From Bugulina stolonifera (Eukaryota; Bryozoa; Gymnolaemata; Cheilostomatida; Bugulidae): a stretch of DNA of 64,000 bases. The position numbers and the translations under genes are program-made. Positions 46,729 to 57,666 of this stretch are shown in pieces (the stretch's first letter is position 1; the number at the start of each line of letters is the position of its first letter). Under the pieces are notes generated by a model that ran no database searches, was not told the DNA's origin, and worked only from the letters and a program-made list of their open reading frames with translations. The stretch is taken from contig OW285187.1 in NCBI GenBank assembly GCA_935421135.1, positions 372,001-436,000 on the forward strand, given 5' to 3'.

Positions 46729-46940
46729 CCATTTTCTATATATTGTATAATGTATTTTTAGCAAGGAATTTATCTTTGAGCAGTCACTGTGCTAGGCGAT
46801 TAGGTGCCGTAGAGGCCCCGGGCTCAAACCCCAGTCAGGGACTGGTATTTTCATGGATTTGAAACAAGTCTCTGACTGCTCAAAGATAAATTTCTTGCTA
46901 AAAATACATTATACAATATATAGAAAATGGCCAAACCCCC
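46729..46940. repeat. 212-bp palindrome made of two head-on SINE tails
   Basis: Arms of about 70 bases (46729-46796 and 46872-46940) are near-perfect inverted copies, from GGGGGTTTGGCCATTTTC to TTTGAGCAGTCA. The centre holds the B-box half of the SINE (GGGCTCAAACCCCAGTCAGG). It could be two SINEs inserted tail to tail, or a foldback element that captured a SINE. Confidence 0.75.
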
Positions 46941-48237
46941 TAACATGTAGTAGTGTAGTACACTATTCTACATGTAGTAGTGTAGTACATTGTTCTACAT
47001 GATTATAGTACTGTAGTACATTATTCGACATGTATTAGTGTAGTACATTGTGTTGCATAATACTCAGTACCCCCCTAGTTACCCTCCCATTTGTTTGATA
47101 TTATTTGGATCACATGCTATTGTATTTGTTGGAAAACATGCTATCTAGCAGCAAAGAGCTGATGCCCAAAGGCTACTCCTGTTCATTTAGAATTAGATAC
47201 TAATTAAGGGCTAAATATCAGACTAAGAAATACCAATTAAGGGCTAAACATCGGACTAAGGAATACTAATTAAGGGCTAAACATCAGACTAAGGAATACT
47301 ACATCTCAATCCTGGAATTAGAAGTTGATGCTCTGGGCAGCTCTTAAATTATAGCCTTAGTCTTCTTAAGCTTTGTATGTACCTGTTAGGGGTGGGGGTA
47401 ATGAATAATATACATTTTATCATCTTATCTTGGTCCGATAATTCAAAGAAACAGGTGATTATTCATGCCTTATTGGAAATTAGGCAATTATTGATGAATA
47501 TAAAAATAGTTGAGTCCCCGAGGTGGACCTAGGATAGTAGCTTACAATTATAACAAGTTCTATACTGTAGTATCCACCTTGGATACTGGTGCACCTGAAG
47601 GAAAAGTATGGCTGAAATAAAAAGGCAAATTGCAATATTGTTTTAAAGACAGCTTCAGTTACAACTAACACAACTTTGGGGTATTTTGAGACTTGCACTA
47701 CTACTAGTCCCAGAGAATGCAAGATGTCAGCATACAAGGCTGTACGCTGACAAAAGCTCAAGTATGCTGTAGATGTATGGAGTTCTGTTATTAACCAATA
47801 AGGCTGTACATTTTATAGACAACATTAGGGGTCGGCACAGAGCCCCAGACAGAACAGTAAAAAGTTTGGTCTTTTAAGCTACTGGAAAACCACCGTAAAA
47901 ATCACAAATTTTGAGGTGGTTTTAAAGCGAAAGATCGAAATCTGGCGGTTCCTGACGTCATTTCCTCAAACCTCAATTTGAGTGTACTACTTGTTTATTA
48001 GCTGGATGATTTTACAGACAAACAGACAGACTACTAGATCACAATAGAAAGGTTGTCAGTGGCCATCTCTGCAAACAACACAATGAGATTAAACAGATTT
48101 TTTGTTCAAACAGATAGAGATATGAGAGTTGGCTCTCTTAGTACATGTATATTCATATTGTAGGGTCTTCTTTTAGTCTCCGTGCTTTCAAAGTCTTTCT
48201 GGATTTTATCATTCAGTATAGCTGTATAGTATAGTAT
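46941..48237. other. Intergenic region, no gene seen
   Basis: Includes CATGTAGTAGTG repeats (46942-47060) and a 33-bp triplicate with TAATTAAGGGCTAAA (47205-47305). A full CRE palindrome, TGACGTCA, lies at 47953-47960. No exon is supported. Confidence 0.5.
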
Positions 48238-48960
48238 TGTAATGGACACGAACAGCCTCCCGACTACATGACATTAGCCATATACATGTACACTCACATT
48301 GCATTACACTTGCTTGTACCAACTGTCTATGTAGTAGAATGTTACTTGTGCACCTCTTATATGCATTACTGAGTTATTATGTCCTTTTTATATCCATGTA
48401 AAGAGGCCCGACCTCTCAGAAATACCTGATATTGATTTTTCACATGATCTAGATGACTTTAAGCATCTTTTGTCAAACCGGACCTATTTTGGGTCGGCCA
48501 TCGGGCTTCCGGCCGCCATATTGTTGTGCAATTTTCGGACGACACTACATCGTCTTTTTACGACACTACATCGGCCTTTTTACCGGAACTTCCTCCGGAA
48601 ATTCTAATACTATATAAAGCACATTTTTTTTATGTTTGTTGTCTCAGTTCATGCTTGGATCTCAATAAAGACAAATCCATACTTATATACAGAGACTTTC
48701 ACTTCGTAGATAGGTCATTCCAGTTGTTAAGGTCCTCGACCTTGCAACCCGAACTGCCTACTTGGTTGGATCACTCTCTTTCTCAGTATAGTAAACAAGC
48801 ATCGACTCGGGACCATATGGGTCGTCTTTGGTAGTTATTTGACTACTAGTACCTGTTCATCTTCCATGTAATGAGAAGACCTAGCACCACTCATAGGCTC
48901 TTCATTTTGGACGCGGGAGTCGTCTTAGGACGACAGTGCCAAACCCCAAAAACCATTACA
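48238..48960 (+). repeat. Solo LTR, diverged subfamily, GTAT duplication
   Basis: It starts TGTAATGG and ends CCATTACA, 723 bp. It is flanked by GTAT on both sides (48234-48237 and 48961-48964). TATATAAAG, AATAAAG and both conserved palindromes are present, the second with a different loop (GTCGTCTTAGGACGAC). It sits in a GTAT-containing minisatellite. Confidence 0.92.
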
Positions 48961-49490
48961 GTATAACCACAACACTCACCGTATAGTACAACCACAACAC
49001 TCACTGTACAGTATAACTACAACACTCACCGTATAGTATAACTACAACACTCACCGTATAGTATAACCACAACACTCACCGTATAGTATAACTACAACAC
49101 TCACTGTATAGTATAACTACAACACTCACTGTATAGTATAACCACAACACTCACCGTATAGTATAACCACAGGACTCCCTGTACAGTATAACTACAGCAC
49201 TCACCGTATAGTATAACTACAACACTCACTGTATAGTATAACTACAACACTCACTGTATAATATAACCACAACACTCACCGTATAGTATAACCACAGGAC
49301 TCCCTGTACAGTATAACTACAGCACTCACCGTATAGTATAGCTACAACACTCACTGTATGGTATAACTACAACACTCACCGTATAGTATAACCACAACAC
49401 TCACTGTATAGTATAACCACAACACTCACCGCATAGTATAACTACAACACTCACTGTATAGTATAACTACAACACTCACTGTATAGTATT
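48961..49490 (+). repeat. 25-bp minisatellite
   Basis: About 21 copies of a 25-bp unit (core GTATAGTATAACTACAACAC). Confidence 0.95.
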
Positions 49491-50745
49491 AGTGTACTAC
49501 ACTCCAGGGAAGGCAACAGTTTAGCCAAAGTCAAAACTTACCCCGAGTCTATCTGAAGGGCCGTTTCCTATAGTAAGAATGGAGAGAGGAGGTCTGTTCA
49601 CCTAGTCAACAACCTAGAGCACCTGCTAGTCAGCAACCTCAGCATCTGTTAGTCAACTACCTAGAGCACTTATTAGTCAGCTACCTGAGCACCTGCTAGT
49701 CAGCACCTGTTAGTTACTGAAGCACCTCTGCTGAGTGCAATGTCAGCAAGGCAGTTAGTGGACTTGGTTTGCTGGCTGCTTACAGAATACTACACCCACA
49801 TCAACAATTGCTCAATTGCTAACATTATCTTGAAGTTGACATATTATTAGAGTGAGAGGAGAGAGCAGCGTGCTAAAGTATTGATTCACTGGTAAATATA
49901 TCAGAGTGATTGAAACGTGGCTAATAAGTGCTGCTACAATAACAAGCCAAGCCACTTGATGAGCTCATTCAATAGCTATTTTATGTAAACATTTAACTTA
50001 CCATCTGCCTCAAGTAGAGTGGATCCACCTAGTGTCTACTCAGACCTCTTGGACCGCCGACCTTTTAGACCTACTTGGGTAGCAAATAAATATCCCAAGT
50101 GTTCGCGACACTGTGACGCCACACTGTGACGCCACACTGTGATGTGAACACTGTGACGGAAGTGAGCCGGAAAATTTTTGAGCAGGTTAGCCTGTGCCTG
50201 GAATTTAGGACTCGAAGACACCAAATATCCACCATCTGAGGAAAGAAGAAATAGTACTGTAGCATTCTGTATTATCTGTTCTCTAATCATTCCCCGGCCA
50301 ACTGAAGCAACTACATGTACATGGTATTGTGGTAAAACAGCCTGCCTGGACATAGACTGAGTTCTTGCGCTTTATGTATATAGACATTGTACACGGACAT
50401 TATTATGCATGTACACACTTATCCATATTATCCATATTATCCATTTTATCCATATCCATTCATGCATGATGTCTTATCTTATACAATTATATTCATGCAT
50501 GTTTATACTTCTTATATATAATCAACTGCTATTGTGTGCTTTACTATTACAAGCACTTCGTGCTTGGTCTGCGACGCAAGTCTCATTGCATTAGTTGCTC
50601 GCTTCACTCGCGTCTAATGATGGCTTGTGTTCATGTACTGTGGTCATGCATGTACAGGGCCTCTGATGGCACAGGCATGTTACAATGACTCCATGAGGAG
50701 TTGTGTTCCACTGCATTAAGAAGACAACTCCAAGTAGATAGCCTG

Positions 50746-51140
50746 AGTTCCAACACCAATGTGTTGGGTGGGGTGGGTACCACCCCGCCCCGAGGAAAAG
50801 GTTGAGGGCCTAAGGCTACAAACCCGTCCCAGCAGCGATGCCGGTGGACTCGGCCCCAAGGTCCTAGCACCACCCGAAACCGCAATCCTGACCGGCAGCA
50901 TTGTAACATACTTGTATATAAATCGCGGGTCCAGGAGATCTTCGCTGCCGGCATAGCCCAAGTTCCAACAATTATTCGGCAGTGGAGTGGGTCGAGCACC
51001 CACCCCACCCTAAGTGAGGTCTGAGGGCCTAAGGCTAGGGACCCACCCTGGCAGCGATGCAGGGGGACCCGGTCCCAAGATCCTAGGGCCACCCGGAGCC
51101 GAGATGCTGACCGGCAGCATTACAACATAATTATATGAAT
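50746..51140. repeat. GC-rich tandem duplication (2 x ~200 bp)
   Basis: Two diverged units share AGTTCCAAC, GAGGGCCTAAGGCTA, CAGCGATGC, CCCAAGRTCCTAG and CTGACCGGCAGCATT in the same order. The spacing is about 215 bases. Base composition is much richer in GC than the neighbourhood. Open frames across it have no recognisable domain. Confidence 0.8.
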
Positions 51141-51185
51141 CGTCCCAATTTTCGACCCCAAGTCTGATTGGAGGATGGCAGACCG

Positions 51186-51250
51186 CAGACCGTAAACCGT
51201 AGACCGTAAACCGTAGACCGTAAACCGTAGACCGTAAACCGTAGACCATT
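51186..51250. repeat. 14-bp repeat (TAAACCGTAGACCG)n
   Basis: About four and a half copies in tandem. Confidence 0.95.
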
Positions 51251-51288
51251 TCGTCTTTAGTTATATGATTACCTGTCAATCAGACTAT

Positions 51289-52056
51289 TGGAATTACAAC
51301 TTGGTTTTTCCCATATATTGTTAGCAATTATCTTCTCTTGTCTGATTATATTAAATCTAGTCTTTTGCCATATATTATAAGTATCACTTAGGGCCGATGC
51401 TATGGAATAGGCTCATACTTATATACTTTATGTTTCGGATTATTGTAAGCACTTTTTGTGCCAAGGCCGACCCTTTTTGTGGCCGACGTCGGGCGGAACC
51501 ATCCATGTTGTTGCATCAGTTCCGGACCCGATACCTTATCGGCCGCTTTTTGCCGGAAATAGAACTAGTATATAAGAGCACATTTTCTGTATGAAATCAA
51601 TTGTTGATTGCGCTCTAATAAAGCAACATCTCCTAACTCAAGCCTAAATAGAGGCTTTCTCTTGTAGGCGGGTAACTCCACCGGAGGATCCATAGATCCA
51701 GTACGGCTCGAGTTCATCCCCATCCTTGTTTAAGCATATCTCTACACTCCTTCTACGACTTAGGTCGATCCCGGATTCTAAATGAATCTAGTGTCAGGCT
51801 TAAGATCCTAGAATACCAGATCTTTCATTGCACTCCTCTGGAGTATAAAGTCTACAAGATCTACGTCGGTCCTGAGCTCTTCAATGAGTCTCGGCATCGG
51901 CCTACGTCTGATACACAATAATAAGAGCATATAATAACTGTTCAATCTTTATGTAGTGAGCAGAAGGTTACTTGGTCGGCCTCTACCACCTTCCAAGCCC
52001 TTCCCATACCAGTGGCCCATCGGCACTCTTATGTAACTATACTCAAAAACATTACA
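51289..52056 (+). repeat. Diverged solo LTR of the same superfamily
   Basis: 768 bp ending ACATTACA. It is flanked by CTAT at 51285-51288 and 52057-52060. Inside are GGCCGACGTCGGGCGG, TTGTTGCATCAGTTCCGGAC, a TATA box (TATATAAG, about 51569) and AATAAAG (about 51617), in the same order as the other LTRs. The left tip (TGGAATTAC) is degraded, so the exact start is less sure. Confidence 0.65.
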
Positions 52057-52183
52057 CTATTGCATTACTATACCATGACATTGTATTACAACACCATGAT
52101 ATTGTAATGGTACAGGACATTTGTATACGACTCCAACTACCGGACGAAGCTCCACCGCACCCTAAGTGCCTAGTAGTTGTTAC

Positions 52184-52502
52184 TGTTAGGATAGTGTAAT
52201 ACACAATTGTCAATTGATGGCTTTCATATGACAGTCTCTGTGCCTTACATGTAATTACTACTTGCTGTTTGTCCTATATATTAACCTCAACGTTTGTCAT
52301 GCTTTTATACTGAGTTTAACCTGATTGGTCAGTTGTAACTTCTGTATTGTTTTTAGTACTAGCCTTAATTACTTGCACATGTTTTTATTACTTGCCTCTG
52401 TCTGCGTTCTAAGTCCTTTGTCATGAGTTGACTTTTGTGCTGTTGTTGAATACATAGTGGATACACCATAAGATCAACTGCTAACACAAGTGACTGCTAA
52501 CA
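52184..52502 (+). repeat. 5' LTR of copia element
   Basis: 319 bp, starting TGTTAGGATAG and ending GCTAACA. Identical by eye to 56436-56754. Preceded by the target-site copy GTTAC (52179-52183). Confidence 0.96.
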
Positions 52503-52516
52503 GGTTATGGGCCCAG
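52503..52516 (+). promoter_or_regulatory. Primer-binding site for an internal half of initiator tRNA-Met
   Basis: GGTTATGGGCCCAG directly follows the LTR. It is complementary to the anticodon-stem region of eukaryotic initiator tRNA-Met (CTGGGCCCATAACC), not to its 3' end. This is the half-tRNA priming known from Drosophila copia. Confidence 0.88.
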
Positions 52517-52522
52517 ATCACT

Positions 52523-55500
52523 ATGGATAGTAAAGGTGCATCAATCGTATTGTTGAATGGAACTAACTATCCCACATGGAAAGTACAGTGTCGCATGGTG
52601 TTAATCAGAGATGGTGTATGGGGCATTGTGAATGGTTCTGAGCAGGCACCGGAGTCAACGGATGTGGATAAGCGGGCCAAGTTTATGGCACGTAGTGACA
52701 AGGCGTTAGCTACGATTGTGCTGAGTATTGAGCCATCATTGCTGTATCTGCTTGGAGACCCTGTTGATCCAGTGGTTGTGTGGAATGCCTTGCAAGACCA
52801 GTTCCAAAAGAAAACCTGGGCTAACAAACTTGCACTGAGGAGAAGGTTGAACTCGCTCAGCCTACAAGATGGCAACTGTGTGACAGACCACATAAAATCT
52901 ATGACTGAAGTTTTTAGTGAGTTAGCTGTGATTGGAGCACCAATGGAGGAGGAAGATAAGGTTGTGACATTATTGGCGAGTCTCCCGGAGTCGTACAGTG
53001 TTTTAGTCACTGCTTTGGAAGCTAATGCTGAAGTGCCTAAGATGGAGGTTGTGACAGAGCGGCTCCTTCACGAGGAACGGAAAATACAAGCCAGGGCTAA
53101 TGGAGCTCATGATGGTGAAGAGAATGCAATGATGGTTCGGAAGAAGAACAAACACCAGAAAGGACCACAGTGTTATAGGTGTGAGGAGTTTGGCCATATT
53201 GCCAGAAACTGCCCGGAAAATGATAATTCCCGTCATCAAAAATCAAAGAAAGAAAAAGGGAAACACAGAGGAAAGAAATTGAAGCACAAAGCACACAAAG
53301 CCAAGGCTACATGGAGCAGTGAAAGCAGTAGTAGTGATGAATCTGCTGGTCTGATAGTCCAACATGCACTATCAACAAGATGCGAGTCAGGTAATGATTG
53401 GATTGTTGATAGCGGGGCAACTTGCCACATGTGCCAGGACAAAGAAATTTTCTGTTCTTACCAAGAATTAGAGAAACCGGTGAAGGTTACTCTAGGTGAC
53501 GGTAGGCAACTGAAGGCATTGGGGCAAGGAGATGTGACAATCAAGGTCAACATGAAGTCAGGAAAACGCAGGAGGCTGCGTCTGCATGATGTTTTGTTGG
53601 TGCCTGGACTCTCATACAACTTACTCAGTGTTGCAAAAGCTTCGGAGTATGGGAAGACTACGGTCTTTGACCAGACTGGAGGTGAGATAAGAGGTAGTAA
53701 TGGTGACGTTGTGGCATATGCAGACAGAGTAGGGAGCCTGTTCCGGATTCAGTGCTCTTTGGGTGAACCGGAAGCGCTCTTAGCCAAGAGTGATCCTGTA
53801 TTGTGGCATCAAAGGTATGGTCATCTTGGCTGGGATAGGATGAACACACTGTCTAAGAAAGGTATGGTGAATGGTTTTGGCTATAAACCTAGCCTGAATA
53901 ATCGCTTCTGTGAACCTTGTGTCGAAGGAAAGCAGACAAGAAGTAGCTTCAAAGTGAAATCAGATATACAAAGCAGAGAACCACTCGAGTTGGTCCATTC
54001 TGATGTATGTGGTAAAATGGGAGTACCATCACTCAGTGGATCTGAGTATGTGGTTACCTTTGTTGATGACAAGACAAGATTCACATGGACCTACATGATC
54101 AGAAAGAAGAGTGAGGTTTTTAAAAAATTCAAAGAGTGGAAAGCTGTGGCTGAGAAGAGTGTTGGAGCAAGTCTGAGGACCTTGCGAACTGACAATGGAG
54201 GTGAATATGTCTCAAAAGAGTTTGAAGACTACTTGAAAACACAAGGTATCAGACATGAGTACACTATCCCCAAGACTCCTGAGCAAAATGGAGTAGCTGA
54301 ACGTCTGAACCGAACCCTTGGAGAAAGGGTACGCTGCATGTTGTCAGATTCTGGGTTGCCAAGGGTATTCTGGGCGGAGACTTTTGCCACGGCAACATAT
54401 TTGCATAATCGCAGCCCCACAAAACCATTGGGAATTATAACCCCCTTTGAAGCTTGGACTGGCATGAAGCCAACAGTGGGACACCTGAGGCGCTTTGGAT
54501 GTGCAGCTTATGCACACATTCCGAAAGATGAGCGGTCCAAGCTAGATCCCAAGTCCAGGAAATGCATTCATCTTGGCTATGGGACTCGGGTCAAGGGGTA
54601 TAGACTTTATGACCAGATGAGAAGGAGAGTCTTTTACAGCAGAGATGTAAAATTCGACGAAGGTAGTCTAGGCTACACTACATATGAGGAAATAGATAGC
54701 ACAAAGAAAGTCAAAGAGACCAAAGCAACATTTGATGAAGAAATCATTGAGGCTCAGTCTGAGACTGTAGAACAAGACGCTCAGTTTAGAAGGTCCAGTC
54801 GAGAGAGAAGGCAGACTGAGTTCTATGGTGAGAGAGTCAGTGTAGCTAATGATACCAAGCACGAACCAGAACCGATGACATACGATGAAGCTGTGAAAGG
54901 TAGAGATAAGAAGAAATGGTTGCATGCAATGAAGAAGGAGTTAGAGTCATTGGAGAGCAATGATGTATGGGATCTAGTTGAGCTGCCAGCAGGAAGGAAA
55001 GTGGTTGGAAGCAAATGGGTGTATAAAGTCAAGAGGGATGCAGAAGGTAATATTGAGAGATATAAAGCAAGACTTGTGGCACGAGGTTTCACCCAAAAGT
55101 TTGGAGAGGACTATGATGAAACATTTAGCCCTGTTGTCAGATTCGAATCTTTCAGGGCACTGATGGCCCTTGCTGCAAAGTATAAACTCCAACTGCATCA
55201 AATGGATGTCACCACCGCCTTCTTGCATGGTGTTTTAGAAGAAGAGGTCTTCTTGAGGCAGCCAGATGGTTTCATACAGAAGGGTAAGGGTAAGGATATG
55301 GTGTACAAGCTGAAGAAGAGCTTGTATGGCCTAAAGCAATCCCCACGCTGCTGGAATGCTGCCCTGGATGAGAAACTGATCAATATGGGATTTACTCAGA
55401 CTGGTGCTGATCCATGTCTGTACATGAAGTCAGCGAAAGTACCTGTGTATCTTGCAGTATACGTTGATGATCTGGTGATTGCAGCAGAGGAGGTGTCAGA

Positions 55501-56428
55501 GATAAACACTATCAAGAAACAGCTCAAGAGTTTCTTTGACATGAAAGATATGGGACCACTGCATCACTTTCTCGGAATGAAAATCGCTCAGGACGATATA
55601 ACAGGCGATGTCTTGATTGGCCAAGGACGTTATATCCGTGATATTCTGAAGAAATATGGAATGGAAAATTCCAAGCCTGCCCCAACCCCGATGGATCCTG
55701 GTTTAAAGCTTAGAAGTACGACAAACGATGAGGCGGTTGTGGACCAAGAGGCGTATCAGTCAGTTGTTGGAAGTCTACTGTATCTAAGCATAGCCTCTCG
55801 ACCTGACATTGCCTACGCAGTTAGTTGTGCTGCAAGGTACACCTCTAAACCTACGAGTACGCACTGGGCTCTTGTGAAAAGAATTCTACGATACCTCAAT
55901 GGAACTCTTGACCTTGGGTTGAGATACACCAGTGACGGAACAAGAGGAGAGATATTGGCTGCTTTCTGCGATGCAGATTGGGCTGGAGACCTGGACGAAC
56001 GTAAGTCCACATCGGGCTACGTTCTGATGCTGAGCAATGCTGCTGTGTCTTGGAAAAGCAAAAAACAAACTGTCATTGCTCTCTCTACTGCTGAAGCCGA
56101 GTATGTTGCTCTCAGTGCAGCTACACAAGAGGTGAGCTGGATGAGGAAGTTGTTAGATGAACTAGGCGAGAACCCAGATGTCCCTACAACCATACACGAA
56201 GACAACCAAAGTGCGATGGCTATTGCTGCTAATCCTGTTAGTCACAATCGGACAAAACACATAGACATTAAATACCACTATGTCAGACAAGCCGTACAAG
56301 AGAACGTAATCAAGCTGGAGTACTGTCCCACATCAGATATGGTTGCTGACGTGCTCACCAAGCCTGTGTATACCGAAACATTCAAAAGACTGAGAGATAG
56401 ACTCGGCCTTGTGCCAATTGTGAATTAA
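52523..56428 (+). CDS. Ty1/copia Gag-Pol polyprotein, intact
   Basis: One uninterrupted frame of 1301 residues from the ATG at 52523, 20 bases after the LTR. Order: gag (about 1-215); zinc knuckle CYRCEEFGHIARNC (217-230); protease DSG at 296-298 in WIVDSGATCHMC; the pre-integrase HxRxGH block. Integrase D494, D557 (RTDNGG) and E593 (NGVAERLNR) follow with the expected D-x35-E spacing. Reverse transcriptase has KARLVARGFTQ and YVDD at 980-983; RNase H has DADWAGD near 1150 and a KHIDIKYHYVR end. This Pro-IN-RT-RH order is diagnostic of copia. No stop, frameshift or missing catalytic residue is seen, and the LTRs are identical, so the copy is young and may be active. The polyprotein copies its RNA and integrates the product. 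Confidence 0.98.
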   Translation: MDSKGASIVLLNGTNYPTWKVQCRMVLIRDGVWGIVNGSEQAPESTDVDKRAKFMARSDKALATIVLSIEPSLLYLLGDPVDPVVVWNALQDQFQKKTWANKLALRRRLNSLSLQDGNCVTDHIKSMTEVFSELAVIGAPMEEEDKVVTLLASLPESYSVLVTALEANAEVPKMEVVTERLLHEERKIQARANGAHDGEENAMMVRKKNKHQKGPQCYRCEEFGHIARNCPENDNSRHQKSKKEKGKHRGKKLKHKAHKAKATWSSESSSSDESAGLIVQHALSTRCESGNDWIVDSGATCHMCQDKEIFCSYQELEKPVKVTLGDGRQLKALGQGDVTIKVNMKSGKRRRLRLHDVLLVPGLSYNLLSVAKASEYGKTTVFDQTGGEIRGSNGDVVAYADRVGSLFRIQCSLGEPEALLAKSDPVLWHQRYGHLGWDRMNTLSKKGMVNGFGYKPSLNNRFCEPCVEGKQTRSSFKVKSDIQSREPLELVHSDVCGKMGVPSLSGSEYVVTFVDDKTRFTWTYMIRKKSEVFKKFKEWKAVAEKSVGASLRTLRTDNGGEYVSKEFEDYLKTQGIRHEYTIPKTPEQNGVAERLNRTLGERVRCMLSDSGLPRVFWAETFATATYLHNRSPTKPLGIITPFEAWTGMKPTVGHLRRFGCAAYAHIPKDERSKLDPKSRKCIHLGYGTRVKGYRLYDQMRRRVFYSRDVKFDEGSLGYTTYEEIDSTKKVKETKATFDEEIIEAQSETVEQDAQFRRSSRERRQTEFYGERVSVANDTKHEPEPMTYDEAVKGRDKKKWLHAMKKELESLESNDVWDLVELPAGRKVVGSKWVYKVKRDAEGNIERYKARLVARGFTQKFGEDYDETFSPVVRFESFRALMALAAKYKLQLHQMDVTTAFLHGVLEEEVFLRQPDGFIQKGKGKDMVYKLKKSLYGLKQSPRCWNAALDEKLINMGFTQTGADPCLYMKSAKVPVYLAVYVDDLVIAAEEVSEINTIKKQLKSFFDMKDMGPLHHFLGMKIAQDDITGDVLIGQGRYIRDILKKYGMENSKPAPTPMDPGLKLRSTTNDEAVVDQEAYQSVVGSLLYLSIASRPDIAYAVSCAARYTSKPTSTHWALVKRILRYLNGTLDLGLRYTSDGTRGEILAAFCDADWAGDLDERKSTSGYVLMLSNAAVSWKSKKQTVIALSTAEAEYVALSAATQEVSWMRKLLDELGENPDVPTTIHEDNQSAMAIAANPVSHNRTKHIDIKYHYVRQAVQENVIKLEYCPTSDMVADVLTKPVYTETFKRLRDRLGLVPIVN

Positions 56429-56435
56429 GAAGGAG
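56427..56435 (+). promoter_or_regulatory. Polypurine tract of copia element
   Basis: AAGAAGGAG lies between the polyprotein stop and the 3' LTR, where plus-strand DNA synthesis would be primed. Confidence 0.8.
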
Positions 56436-56754
56436 TGTTAGGATAGTGTAATACACAATTGTCAATTGATGGCTTTCATATGACAGTCTCTGTGCCTTAC
56501 ATGTAATTACTACTTGCTGTTTGTCCTATATATTAACCTCAACGTTTGTCATGCTTTTATACTGAGTTTAACCTGATTGGTCAGTTGTAACTTCTGTATT
56601 GTTTTTAGTACTAGCCTTAATTACTTGCACATGTTTTTATTACTTGCCTCTGTCTGCGTTCTAAGTCCTTTGTCATGAGTTGACTTTTGTGCTGTTGTTG
56701 AATACATAGTGGATACACCATAAGATCAACTGCTAACACAAGTGACTGCTAACA
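56436..56754 (+). repeat. 3' LTR of copia element
   Basis: 319 bp, same sequence as the 5' LTR, followed by the target-site copy GTTAC (56755-56759). Confidence 0.96.
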
Positions 56755-57488
56755 GTTACAGCGCTGCTCATCTGACACTCACACTCTCATAATTAGCTGT
56801 TCGTATACTTACCTTCAACTGCATTGCATGTTAAACCATTTAATTACTGTCTATATACGTGTCTCCATGTGTTTATACTCATTACTTATTCATGTACTTT
56901 ACTCCTATATTATTGTATATAGTTACATGATTATAATATCTAAGTCTTTTAATGCCTTTTATACCCATGTACAGAGGCCCGACCTCTCAGAATCCATTGA
57001 TATTCATTTTGTACTTGAATTGGACCATTATAAGCAACTTTTGTAGAACCCGACCTATTTTGGGTCGGCCGTCGGGCTTCCGGCGGCCATCTTGTTGCGC
57101 AACTTCCGGACGACCACACGTCGTCTTTTCCCGACACTACGTCGGCCGGAAGTCCTTATACTATATAAAGGGCATTGTTTTACTGTTCATTGTCTCAGTC
57201 TTCACTTGGCTTTCAATAAAGGCACATCTATACTTGATACAGAGACTTCCACTTCCTTTTGTCAGGTCATTCGCTTAGCGAACCGCCTACTAGGTCGGAT
57301 CACTCTCTTTCAAAGTATAGTCTGAAGGTCAGACTTGGGACCAGATGGGTCGTCTCTGGTAGTTATTGGGCTACTGAGACCGCTCGATCTTTCATGTAAT
57401 GCGAAGTCCTATTACCACTCATAGGCACTTCATTTCTGGGTCGATAGTCGTCCAAGGACGACCGCACCAAATCACAGAAACCATTACA

Positions 57489-57666
57489 ATATTATACCAC
57501 AATGTATTACTATACCTCAATATTGTATTACTATACCTCAATATTGTATTACTGTGCCATGATATTGTATTACAACACCATGATATTATACCACAATATG
57601 TATTACTATACCACAATATTGTATTACTATACCTCAATATTGGATTACTATACCACAATATTGTAT
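57489..57666 (+). repeat. ~21-bp AT-rich minisatellite between two LTRs
   Basis: About eight copies of TTGTATTACTATACCTCAAT and variants. The same motif flanks the left side of the split LTR (52060-52102), so both LTRs inserted into one older array. Confidence 0.9.

Larger units (their letters stand above)
49491..51288. other. Intergenic region with GC-rich tandem dimer
   Basis: No gene is recognised. It contains CTAGTCAGCA-type short repeats (49600-49720) and three ACTGTGACGCCAC-like CRE half-sites (50107-50150). A GC-rich dimer (50746-51140) and a TAAACCGTAGACCG repeat (51186-51250) are listed separately. Confidence 0.5.
52103..57488 (+). repeat. Solo LTR split by a copia insertion
   Basis: Two pieces, 52103-52183 and 56760-57488, make an 810-bp LTR of the family at 1-626. 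It starts TGTAATGG, ends CCATTACA, and is flanked by ATAT (52099-52102 and 57489-57492). The copia element sits 81 bases from its left end, so the copia insertion is the younger event. Confidence 0.92.

Noticed and set aside
50036..50353. 105-codon minus-strand frame
   Set aside because: No domain is recognised. Part of it is the TGACGCCAC repeat, and no splice partners were found.
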